In this document: piece after piece, positions 45,286 to 55,986 of the stretch
Layout: the number at the start of each line of letters is the position of its first letter
How positions within the stretch are numbered: position 1 is the stretch's first letter
Assembly: GCF_025766255.1 (NCBI RefSeq)
Contig: NW_026516730.1
Span: 1 to 64,000 of the forward strand
DNA length: 64,000 nt
Direction: 5' to 3'
Source: Zychaea mexicana
Taxonomy: Eukaryota > Mucoromycota > Mucoromycetes > Mucorales > Lichtheimiaceae
Position numbers and translations under genes: made by a program
Notes under the pieces: generated by a model
Told to the model about the DNA's origin: nothing
Databases searched by the model: none
What the model saw: only the letters and a program-made list of their open reading frames with translations

Positions 45286-46100
45286 CTAACTCTTTTCACT
45301 TGTTGGTCTTGCTTGTTGGGTGTTCCTCTTTTTGTTGGTAGCTGTTTCAAAAACAAGAGAAGCGGCTTTAGCTTTTTTCAACAAAATGGGCACGTCTTTC
45401 TTTGGACGTACGGGTCGATGGGCTGGAGCTGGTGGTATTTTGAAATCAACTGGCAAGCCATTTGTTTGTAGTTCGACTGCTTGTCTGGCCGCTGATGTTG
45501 ATGTCACTTGGCTTCGCGTTTCCAGGACAGAACGTTTTAGATTATCATACTCTTAGTTTATCGAAACCCCCGGTAAATAACAGTACCTCTTTCCATGCGA
45601 TTGCTGATCAATGCAGTCGATGTGGTTCTCGAGTTGTCGTGTTTCCTGGGTTCCCCACGATTCGGATAATTCAGTGTCAGGCAGTGCCGCAGTAGTTATG
45701 GATGAAGATTTGTTTGAACTGCTTGTATACCCTTCCTTGACCATGTTTTTGTAGCGTTCGCGGCACTGTACTCCAGTCCTGCCTGGTATTGAAAGAGAAA
45801 ATGCCCCCCCACGCAGAACTCTGGACGAGATTTCTCTCCTCCCATTCGTGAAGCCTTTCTTGAAAATGTTTTTTCTCTGCAACATTTAATTGTCCAATGT
45901 TAATCATCGTGCCTGGATCCACTTGGTGAAGATAATACTGTTCCGCATTCTAAAAGAGATGTATGAGTGAGCACAAGTTTTTGTGATTTCCTTTTTCTTA
46001 CTCGTACCATATGCCGTTGCTCCCAGGCGCGAGCCTTTTGCGACTTCCATGCAGTCACTTCTTGATCAGCGAAAGGATCTTTGGTAGTTGACTTGGTCAT
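45286..46100 (-). pseudogene. Myb/SANT-like DNA-binding protein, frameshifted
   Basis: Probable DNA-binding protein. Exon 1 starts at the ATG at 46100 (MTKSTTKDPFADQEVTAW) and ends at 46002. A 52-bp intron (45950-46001) joins it in phase to NAEQYYLHQVDPGTMINIGQ, then EKKHFQERLHEWEE and a Myb-like helix pair: Trp in SSAWGG, then IPGRTGVQCRERYKNMVKEG. The IPGR.G.QC..RY signature is the recognition helix of a Myb/SANT-like family widespread in Mucorales. The two halves are in different frames, joined only by a shift at a run of seven G (plus-strand C7 at 45804-45810), so one base is missing or extra. A further exon (45286-45545) codes ETRSQVTSTSAARQAVELQT and a Pro/Lys-rich tail. The gene is divergent from the Fanzor gene, 576 bp between the two ATGs. 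Confidence 0.65.
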
Positions 46101-46602
46101 CTGGGAAAAAAATACAGAGGGTTACTGTCTACTACTTGGGAAGTCCTCATTTGCTTCTATTGTAACTTACCATGCATTCTACTTGAGCAAAACGAAGCTG
46201 GCGTGCGGTGGGCGATTGGGAAAGAGTAAAGAGCAACACTCGGCATGACTTGATATAAACTCGGATTGAAGTGGACCTATTTATCACTGAAAGAACAACA
46301 ACTTGTTCTTATTCTATTTGCCATCACGGATGATAACAGGCATTCGTCGAAGCTCATTCCAGTGCGGATACATTTCTCTATTGTTTGATGGTTTTCTGTC
46401 TTAATAGCCGAACCCTCGTGGATGACAATGAGGACACTTTGTGTACCAAATCATTCATGCGCGCTGCACTTCCTGCTCTGCATGGTAAGCCGCTAACATG
46501 AATATTCAAAGCATGCCTCTGAGCTAAATCAACACGTCATATGATATACATATACAATGGTCCCATGAGAATGACAATTTGCATGAAACCATCACCTCAC
46601 CG

Positions 46603-46610
46603 TATAAAAG
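46603..46610 (+). promoter_or_regulatory. TATA box of the Fanzor gene
   Basis: TATAAAAG, 67 bp upstream of the ATG at 46677, followed by a CT-rich leader (tttctttttctttctttc), a common fungal core-promoter layout. Confidence 0.5.
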
Positions 46611-46676
46611 CATCAGTTTCTTTTTCTTTCTTTCTTTTTCGGCTCATTCCAAATCTCTCCCATTCTTAAAAGAAGC

Positions 46677-49600
46677 ATGTCATCAGTTGTTGAAGAGCCT
46701 CCACAGATCCCTGAAGAACCCCTCCTCCCGCTGTCCAAGAGCCTGTTCCCGCTCTCCCAGAGCCGTTTGTAGAGTTCAACGGCTTTGGCGAGAGAACGCG
46801 GGTCGTAACTCGACCTTGCTCGGTCAGAGCATTTCTTCATGGCGAATACCACTTTTTCCGAGTACGTTCACTTTTACCTTCCTTAGCTTATTATTATCCT
46901 TCCTGAATGTTGAGGCTTATTATTGTACATCTTTTTTGTAGACGATCCTCAGACAAACATCAGAAATGGTTTCTTTACGAAAACAAGATGTTTACAATCT
47001 TGTTTCTTTGCACCTCAGGCGTCACTTTGAGGGTTATTATCATATTGCACCTCCGTTGTTTTTGCAAGGCTTTTGGGTCATTGCGTCCAAAGTGCTTTCG
47101 TACGGATTACACGACGAATTACCAGGATTCTTTTTTAACGTGAGTTTTTCCTGTATGTTCAATACATATTTACATATTTATTCCAAATATTCGTGCTAAC
47201 ATCCGATAATTCAATAGCTATTATGGAAAGAAGACCTAATGCGCACGGCAGCAATCTTTGTCGCAGAAAGAACTAACCCGCACAATAATGAACGTAAGTG
47301 ATTGCAACATTTCAATTTAAAAACTAACAGAGCAGTATATCAGTGACTTCAGTAAATGGTTTAAACGTTGTTTTATTTGATGCATGTGTACTGTATATGA
47401 TATATAAGAATACTTCGAGCCAGAGGATATTGTTCCTGGGTCATTGAGAGATTCGTTAGCAAACATTTTGCTGTCATGGCGCTGCAAAGTATGACTCAAG
47501 TACAGAATATAAAAGCACTATGAAACTAAGGAAAATAGATATGATAGCTCATCGTTCTTATTTTATGCCAGATATGAGAGAGCATGTCCTAAATATCAAG
47601 GATTACATGAATCGAGTTTGGAAGGGTGCTTTACAACAACTCCTACACAACCGAAATCAATTGGAAAGAGCAGGTAGAAAGAATCCTACATATGCATATT
47701 ATTGTGCTTACTAATCAATATGGTACATTACGAATCTTGTTGTCCTAATATTATGTCGGAACAGCACGAGTATTAACAAGTAACATTTTGAACCATGAAG
47801 CCGAATATCCCAACAATGTAGTTCATAATCAATCATTGGGAAGATTGTATCGGTAAGCTTATATTATACAGGATAACAGTTTGCGATATATATGCTGATT
47901 CTTTGTTGTGAACTGGTTGATAGCTTCATTCATGGTCGCTTTCAAGAGCTGCTCCATGACACAGACATAACTCGTTTGCGGTCTCGCAACATGGGAGAAA
48001 ATTTATGCATCTCCCTTCTGCATTTGTCGTACAACCTGCTTCAATATTCCGAACGAACTTATCCACGAGCACGCCCTTGGCCACTATTGCCATTAGGTTC
48101 CCATCAAACAGGTTTCTTTCGGTTGGATACCCGTACTTTGTATTTGTTGGTGAGAAGAGCACGAATTGCGAATCGAAATAATCCGGCACCGCTCATATTG
48201 CTCGCAGAGGTATTGGTCAGCTTTTGTATTTTTGCTTCTCACATACAATAGTGTTTGTAATCTTACTCTTACATTTCTGTATGTGTATAGGGCGGGTCAC
48301 CGTTGTCGATTTCAAGATGCAGACAACTCGAAAGCAATCCGCTCTGGTGCCAGGAGCTATGGGAAACGGTTTTCGATACTGATCACATAAAACCAAACCG
48401 CCGCCGATACGGTCAAGATTGTGAGTGCTTTTAGTGATGGCTAGCGGAAAATATTATACATTCTATGTATATCCGCATCCTGATCCTTTTTATACGATTT
48501 TTTTATAGATCAAAACCCCTTTGCATACAACGCGCTAAGCTTCAAGCATACAGCGACTACGGATGGATGTATGGTACACGTCCAGTTCGAAAAGTTTATC
48601 GGGAATAGTCCAGGCAAGCATAAATCCTGCTTTAATAATTTGGAGTTTGTAAGCTAAAGCTGAATGTCACGCTGACGACAAAACAATACTATGTACACGC
48701 CATGAAGAATTATTTCCTAGTACACACGATGAAATTAGACGCCTTCCCGAAGGTCAAGACTTAACAATTTGGAGCCATGGTGTATACAGACTCGAGTTGA
48801 ATCCGGATGGCCTAACTCAGCAGCGTGCAGAAGAAAGTCGAATTGTTGGAGTCGATCCTGGTATGGCGTACTACGGAGAGTACAATAGTTTGCGGGCTTG
48901 TTGCATCATTTCTTTCCCACTGATTTTTACGTTTGTAATTGATGATATAGGTGTGTCGTCGATGATCACAGGAGTATCGACTGCTGAAGTTGTCTTGAAA
49001 AAGAGTATATAATAGATAAGCCTCACACTACATTGAGCTCTTGACTAAAAAAAATCAATGCAAAGTGCGGAGACGGGTGTCTTTTGGGAATATAAATTAG
49101 AAAACAAAAATCGGCAGAAAGCCGAAATCCAAGAGGATTATGACTCCATCGCAGAGAACTCGCCCTATGTCTCACGTTCAGAAGATTTTCTTTTCTATAT
49201 CGCTAATCTGAATCGAATTCGGCTTCGGTAAGTAGCAGGAAGGAGAAGAAGGGCTAATCAATGCTAGGCGAGTTGGTGACAAGGCATATAATAACGGCAA
49301 GAATAACAAGTTTGATATGTATAGAATGCGTCGTTTCTCGTCTGGGTTCAAACACAGAGAAATTAGGAGCTTGTTATTATCAAGCCGGCAGAGAAAACAA
49401 GATCTTGTCAAAGATGAGCTGCTAGGTGTCACTCCTCCTCACCCAGCTGTAAGCGATTCCCTTTTTCCATTTTTCTCGCGTGATATCTGATGATACTCTT
49501 TTTTCTTTTTTTTTTGCTGATGACCTATTTTTGAAAAACTGAAACATAGGGAGAGCCTATCAAATGGATACACAAATCGTCGCACCGATCTCGCAAAAGA

Positions 49601-50600
49601 GCTGCCCGCTTGAGGCGAGAACGCGAGCGTTGGCACCCAAATCAACAACCAACGATTGTGTTCTATGGTTCCAGCAGAATGCCGCATTTCCCGGGATGGG
49701 CCCCGATCCCCCATTTGGTTAGTATATTTACAAGAGAGAATGCGCAAAGAGGTTGCTACACACACTTATGAGTGACGTATATTTTAGCGAATAATTAAAA
49801 AATTGGCTTCACACATGCTGCTGATACTGACGGACGAGTACAACACTTCTCAAGCTCACGCAGGGTGTCAGCAACGGCTAACAAGTATTCCGTATGACGG
49901 GGAGGTTTGCGGACACAGGTGCGTAATAATATAAAATCTGATTGCTATACATAATTCCCACTTTAAGAAGAAGCCCATTTACAACGACTGACGGGATCAT
50001 TTTTACCTATGTATCCATGCAGAAAAACAAGAGAACGTGCAACGTACTGGGTTCAAGGACCTCAAGGCCGCTTCATTCCAAAGAGAGGAAGGTAAATAAA
50101 GTACCGTCGAGACCAGGATGGCCATTTGCTGAATCCGGCAAGTGACTGTATACAGGCACGCCCACCACCGCCAGGTAAAGGCAAATTTCTACTAATAAGG
50201 TATATAATCAGTAGTTGTGTTCTGCTGTACTAAATTGGCATGAAATACCATAATAGATTGGGTGATGTGGAAGATTAAAGCTTGTAATAACCATCCAGAG
50301 CTTTATCCAGAGGCTGTGGTATGTTTTCACCCTTTAAACCCACGAAGGATTCTGCCTAGTTATATACTAAAAGAGTTTTGTTTTCTCTTCTAGATTGTAG
50401 ACCGGGATAAAAATGCGGCATTGAACATAAGAAGCATAGGCATAGCCTATATGAATAATGATAGACATCCAGACTTTCGACCAGAGGCATTCCTACCACC
50501 AGGTGGACAGCTCCCTCAACAAGCGCAATTTCAAGAAGATCAAGAAGAACAGGAGGAACCAGAAAACAATATTTTAGCATTAGAAAATGATAGGAATTAG
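46677..50600 (+). pseudogene. Fanzor (eukaryotic TnpB-like RuvC nuclease), about 17 exons, with frame lesions
   Basis: Fanzors are RNA-guided DNA nucleases related to transposon TnpB and Cas12. Exons that fit in phase: 46677-46861, 46942-47139, 47218-47293, 47409-47673, 47765-47852, 47924-48209, 48291-48420, 48509-48613, 48654-48879, 48951-49227, 49268-49448, 49550-49717, 49788-49918, 50023-50091, 50143-50174, 50257-50318, 50394-50600. Markers: RTRVVTRPCSVRAFLHGEYH; PWPLLPLGSHQTGFFRLDT; FKHTATTDGCMVHVQFEK; RuvC-I RIVGVDPGM; FDMYRMRRFSSGFKHREIR; PTIVFYGSSRMPHFPG; LTDEYNTSQ with a Cys/His zinc-ribbon region after it; RuvC-III IVDRDKNAALNI. The Glu of DEYNTS may be the rearranged RuvC-II residue reported for Fanzors (recalled, not checked). 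Lesions: one base short near 46720, one extra near 47489, TGA at 48985-48987, and shifts between 49000 and 49075. Probably a recent pseudogene. Confidence 0.78.
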
Positions 50601-50942
50601 TCGAAAATTCCACTACGATTGTATCTTGGGGCCAAGAGGACAGTGCTTTTACTCAGCGCGGAAGCCACGGACTCTGGAGTAAGTATTAAATCTATTTTCT
50701 ATGACTGTTTTGAAACATTTGAAATCATCACTAATACACTGTCTACATGTGTGGAAAAATTATTTTGACCAACCTCATTCATGTTACCCAAGCCCAAAAA
50801 CCGCAAACCGCATAAGTTCGGCTAATGATTAAATTGTCTCAGACCATCGCAGCATTATTTCATACCCTTCATTTCGATGCTTCCCGAAACTAAAACGGGA
50901 AGGAGAGCCCGCTTCCTTTGAGCAGATCATTCCAACAAAAAG
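50601..50942. other. Fanzor 3' flank with a small hairpin
   Basis: No coding sequence. At 50880-50902 a 7-bp stem (cttcccg with cgggaag, 9-nt loop) sits in a GC-richer patch. It could be part of a guide RNA scaffold or of the transposon end, but nothing else supports either. Confidence 0.3.
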
Positions 50943-53900
50943 TTATAGCAGTAGCTTTTGTTTAAACAGTCGAACGATAACTATGCTTTTTTTAGGCGTC
51001 AAAAATGAGCGGTGGAGAGAAGGGTACGAAGCATACAACATTGAAATTAGGGGAGCATTAGCTAAACTACGGGACATGGTTTTTTGAACGGAGTGCGTAA
51101 TACTGTAGAAGTAGTAGTAAAGGCTGGTTGTCAAAAGGTTAGGGCCCAATGACCACGCCATAATCCATGTATAATTGCTTCGATGATGATGGTACTGGGA
51201 GGTTGGGTGGGTCTTGTGGAAATTGCATGTGAAATAATCTGCGTGTTGCCAACAGGAAGAAACAATAAATCCTCCAAAAGCAATGCCAAACAAGTCTTTT
51301 CTTAGGACGATCAAATAAGAAATGCCAAAAATCATCAATACCATAAACACATATGGGACATTTGTCCGAGTCGAATATGTCTGGTAACAGTCGATGTACG
51401 GTCGTGCGGCAAGAAAGTGTCCGGTGAAGCGCACGGAACCAATAAGATTGTGTACCGGTATGGCCATCATGGTGGACCAAAAGCGCTGCCATTCTCCCTT
51501 GGTAAGATAGTCAGTTAGGCCATCAATATAGAAATTGTGTTGAATAGCGGTATTTTGGAAAAGCTCATTAGTAGCCTTGCAAAGACCAAAGTCACCAAGT
51601 TTGAACCAATGAAGGAGTGGCCGGACGTCGTGTGGCGCTGATGCTTGATCAGAGTCACCAAGTGCTGCTAAGCCAGGACCGAAGCATGCTCGATAGAAGA
51701 ATGCGTGGTGCAGGAGTGCATAGGAGTCAAGTAAAGAAAAGAGGCGAGAGATGATGCGCGGGTAGCTCCCAAGCTCATCCCTAGGTTTGCAGCGAAGGTG
51801 CCCCAAGTGCAGATCTAGAACAAAGGCATCAGCGACGAGAATACGATGTCGTGATATAGCTGATGACGCTTTATGAATTGTCAGGGTATGTGGACTGGGT
51901 GGTGGTGCGATCGTGTCCACGATATGCAGCTTGAGGATTGTGGCAGTGGCAAGAGACATACATTTAATGTTACAAGGAAAGCTGTCAATTGTTTTGCACA
52001 GAGAGCCTATTATGCTGACAGGTGCTGTGAACTGGGCAGTACGTAGGCGCGCGAAAAGAAGACACAGCAACGGATCTTGTCTTTCACTCTAGCAAATTCA
52101 GGACTTGATAAATCCAAGCATGTATATAAGAACGATGGCGGTGCTGTGGATCAAACAGTGGCTGGATCCATCAGAGCTGTAGAGCTGCTGCTGCACCGGT
52201 GGATGGAGAAGTGACAGACCACCGAATTGGCGCGGTTGTTGAAGTGCTTGATAGGAGACTTTAGGCCACATTCTAGTCGTAAGAAAAGAATGGCTAAAAG
52301 CTTGTAGGCTAGACATGAACTTGACTGGGCAGGACATACGCGTAAACATGCTACAACGCTGTCAGGATCAAGACATCGAGAAGGTTTGCCCATCCGCGAA
52401 CAGAAAGATTGCGCTGTAAGTACTTTGACATGCAGACCGAACTTTGCCGAGCAATGATCCGAGAAACTGGTCGCGTTGATCGACGTTGGAATACAGTGGG
52501 TAGCTTAGATACAGTATATAAGCGCCCCAGAGGCTGTGCGATCGTACCATGAGGTGATGTTATGTTGTGCGAGTTCTTGTTGCCAGGAGGAGGAGTGGGC
52601 CTTAGATAGAGATATTGCATGCGTTTTTTCAAAGCTTATGCGACCATTTGACGTGCGAGACTATGTGTCCAAATGTTCCACAACTTGCTTGAGATCATTG
52701 TGTGATTAAAGAACGCGAAACAATCATAGGCGTATGCAAGAATTTTAAATGTGATTTTCAGCCGTTGCCGATGGCACTGTCGTTTCAAGCCTAAAGCCTT
52801 GGATGGTTTCGTCATGCAGTATACGTTGTAGCAGTGGCTTTAGAGCGACGTTGGAAAGGATTGAATACAGAAAATCACCTTGCCGTACACCTCGCTGTTG
52901 TTCGATAGCCAGTGGTAGTGCGCCAATCATGTTAATCTTGACAGAAGTACCGCAGTATTATTATAAATACTTTGTATAATCGACCATGGGAAACACGAAC
53001 GTTCAAGGCATCGCTGCAGGTAGGCCATATTAAGCATGTCATAAGCTTTGGCATTATCAAGTGCCAAGCCTATGTCGTCAGAGTGGAGCTTTGCTGCGTA
53101 ACCCATAGAGAGCGTTACAGCAAGGCTATTGTCTGCAATATACCGTCCGTGTAGAAACCCAATTTGATGTCGATTGATGAACTTATGGCCAACAGAGACA
53201 ACACGAGCATCCAAATTTGATGAAGACTTTAAAGTCAGTGTTGATAAGAGCAATTGGACACCAGTTGGCTAAGGAGGACAGATCGTCTATGTTCGGTAGG
53301 AAACATAGATATGTCTCGGACCATTATCTGGGAAAGACCCCATGCTGGAGAGCAACATTGTACTGTATCATATACGCGCAAAATAAGAGTCAAACACTGG
53401 TCATGGTAAAAGTGCAAAGACAGGATCGCGTAAGGCAGCCAACCAAAACCGGACTACTTCGCTTTGGTGACGTCCAACTGCAAGTTGCAGTTCGTCTAAC
53501 GCAAATTTTGTCGGTAAAATTTTTTTATCCTCGGTTGAAAGGACGCACGATGGTGGAATATGGTCGAGAAGATCACTGATAGCAGATTTATCAGCTGGTG
53601 ATGGGGTTTCATATAGAGCTGGCAATAAAATGACCAAGCTGCGTCTTGCATATGTTCTAAGGAGGTACCTAGAACAATGGTGTCCGGATACTGAAGCTTG
53701 GCTATGTTGCGTTGTGCTTGACGCTGATGGATAGTTTTCTTGAGATAACTAGCAGAGGGTTCGCTCTGCTCACACCAGCGGATACCAGCCTTGAGAGATT
53801 GGAAATATGCCGATTCTTCTTGAACCACTCCTAATTGGTAACAGACAGAAGCTAAGCGGTCGGGTGTGTAGCTAATGAGCTTTTGCGTCCTTAGCATCTT

Positions 53901-54294
53901 GTGGTGCAAACGTTGCAAATGGTTCTCTTAACACTTTCGTCGCATTACTTTATAGCGCCCATATTTACGACAAGTTTGATGTAGTAATTGAAGTCTACTA
54001 CGATTATAGTTTGTTCAAGAGTAGAAGCACGTCGTTGATCGAAACAAGCAGTGATAAATTGTTGCGGAAAAAGGTATGTTACTCGCATCGTGTTGCTGGT
54101 GCATAGATAAGATCAAAGTCTTTGTTGGCATGTACTGCTTTGACCTGAAGTTCTCTTCCATCCTGTAGAGAAAGAAAGGGTTCGAGCCGAATGTATGAGA
54201 TAAAGTGATCAGGAAGCAATAGCGACTCCATGGAGTTGAGAGTAAAGAATCGTGTCGGGCGTGATGTTCGGTAAACAGGTGTATTGTATGGCAA
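50943..54294 (-). pseudogene. Decayed LINE (non-LTR retrotransposon)
   Basis: Minus-strand non-LTR element whose reading frame is broken many times. From the 5' side: an endonuclease-like tail (54079-54294, FISYIRLEPFLSLQDGRELQ and LIYAPATRCE); the pre-RT linker RWCEQSEPSASYLKKTIHQR (53496-53918); RT with INRHQIGFLHGRYIADNSLA and GLALDNAKAYDMLN (52927-53253), then QQRGVRQGDFLYSILSNVAL (52745-52930). The catalytic YADD box is replaced by ILAYAYDC at 52703-52714. Next come a thumb-like GGLSLLHPP (52098-52349) and a C-terminal zinc-binding region LHRTLSCRTTVHRLLPDIF then DKCPICVYGIDDFWHFLFD (51139-51492). Element 5' and 3' ends and target duplication were not found. It cannot be active. Confidence 0.8.
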
Positions 54295-54421
54295 GTATGT
54301 GAAGAGATTGTTGGGTGAGATGTTTTATGTATTTACAATGCTTGTTTTTCTGGCTCGCCAACTTTCACCATTAATTGTGCCGACATTAACTTTCGTCATA
54401 TTGATGCGATTTGATCATCAA

Positions 54422-55103
54422 TTATGGGATGTTTGAGACGTCAGAATCTGTAAATTTTTGTGAAAGATTCTCCACTTGACAGTGTCTAACATCTGACATC
54501 AATGCGTGCACTACTAATAATTTTGCCGTTCCTTTCATGCATGAAGCAAGATCGATGTATTTTTGCTTTAGTAGTATGGCAGAAGTCACTGTAGTTATAG
54601 GCTGGTAGGTAAACAATGTATTTCCCCATATTCGTTCTTAGCTAAATGACCCCCACCCCCGGCACTGAAGTACTTTTAGTAATGGTTCATTGCTTTTATT
54701 GATTCTGTTTTACTTTGAATAGCACCGATTTTGTCAAGTCAGAAGTTACAGAGCTATCACTTCAATCACACCCTGGATAAACGACCACAACGAAACTGTT
54801 TGTACTTTGTATTACACGATATTTTGTGCAAGTCAAGTTGATAATTGTGAGCGACTATATAGGACGGTCTGATAAGTGAGTTAAGGAAACCCGTCGGTAT
54901 TGCAAAATAAGTTCAGAAAATTTATTTGCTTTCCATTCAGATAAATGTATCATCTCGTTACTAGCATTCGCAGTGGATGACAGGGCGTCCAACACTTTAT
55001 TCTTTATAAGTTTCAAAGGGCATCTGTCTGAAGGCCTTTTATAAGCTTTAACCAAGCGGGATTTGGGGTTTGGGGTAGATATGCCATTCTCCACTATTCT
55101 CAC
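54422..55103 (-). pseudogene. Two unrecognised coding-like exons
   Basis: Minus-strand frames at 54855-55103 (MRIVENGISTPNPKSRLVKA, CPLKLIKNKVLDALSSTANA) and 54422-54616 (QPITTVTSAILLKQKYIDLA, KGTAKLLVVHALMSDVRHCQ). Codon use looks protein-like and both run in the same direction, so they may be exons of one small broken gene. No family recognised and no phase-correct splice found. Confidence 0.25.
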
Positions 55104-55492
55104 ATTTCCTCAAGCTGTTGCTCGGTAAATTGATCTGAGCTCATGTCTCATATAGAAAAAGTGTGTAGTTTGCGCTTGGAAAGCTTTTTGGTTAAGGTAT
55201 ACACATATAATGATACATTATATCAAATGCTACTCGATTTTTACGCCATGAATGAATATCGTCACACAACTTATCAATTAATAGCAATTTGGGCTCTCAT
55301 ATTAAAATTGTCATTCCTTAGAAAAGACAGTACTGTAGCAAGATCGACCGCCCGGGATACCACCGTTTCTCTAGACACATCGGATGTAATATAATTTTTG
55401 TTTTCGGATGTCTAATATACGTTGTAAGAGCCTTTTCTCAAAAAAAGTTGCAGGGATAACAAAAATTATTGATACGTAAAAATGATTATGGC

Positions 55493-55986
55493 CGCATATA
55501 CCCAAAATACTTATTCTGCCCCAAATTTAACTTTGAAAGTCAGTTGGGAGAGAGTGTAAAGACAGTTAAAAAAGTGTTAAAGTGTACTTGTCATCTTGTT
55601 TCATAAGAGAATTATATATTTCGGCCATATGAGATTGTAAGCAAAGAGAGAACGGGAGAGGCAAGATCTTACTACTACAATAGGAGAAACAAAAATGGAG
55701 GTGAAAAACAAACCACTTTTCATACAAGAAATAAACTCGGTTTGTTATTATTACTTCTTTACAACTTCCTTTTTCACCTCCATTTTTGTTTTTCTTATTG
55801 TAGTAGTAAGATCTTGCCTCTCCCGTTCTCTCTTTGCTTACAATCTCATATGGCCGAAATATATAATTCTCTTATGAAACAAGATGACAAGTACACTTTA
55901 ACATTTTTTTAACTGTCTTTACACTCTCTCCCAACTGAATTTCAAAGTTAGATTTGGGGCAGAATAAGTACTTTGCGCATATACCT
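55493..55986. mobile_element. Foldback (long inverted repeat) element, about 0.5 kb
   Basis: Arms at about 55493-55707 and 55770-55986 are near-perfect inverted copies of about 215 bp around a 62-bp spacer. Outer ends read gcatataccc/gcgcatatac then tacttattctgccccaaat. There are a few mismatches and one or two indels. No coding content, and the target duplication is not clear. It looks like a foldback MITE or a snapped-back insertion. Confidence 0.75.
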
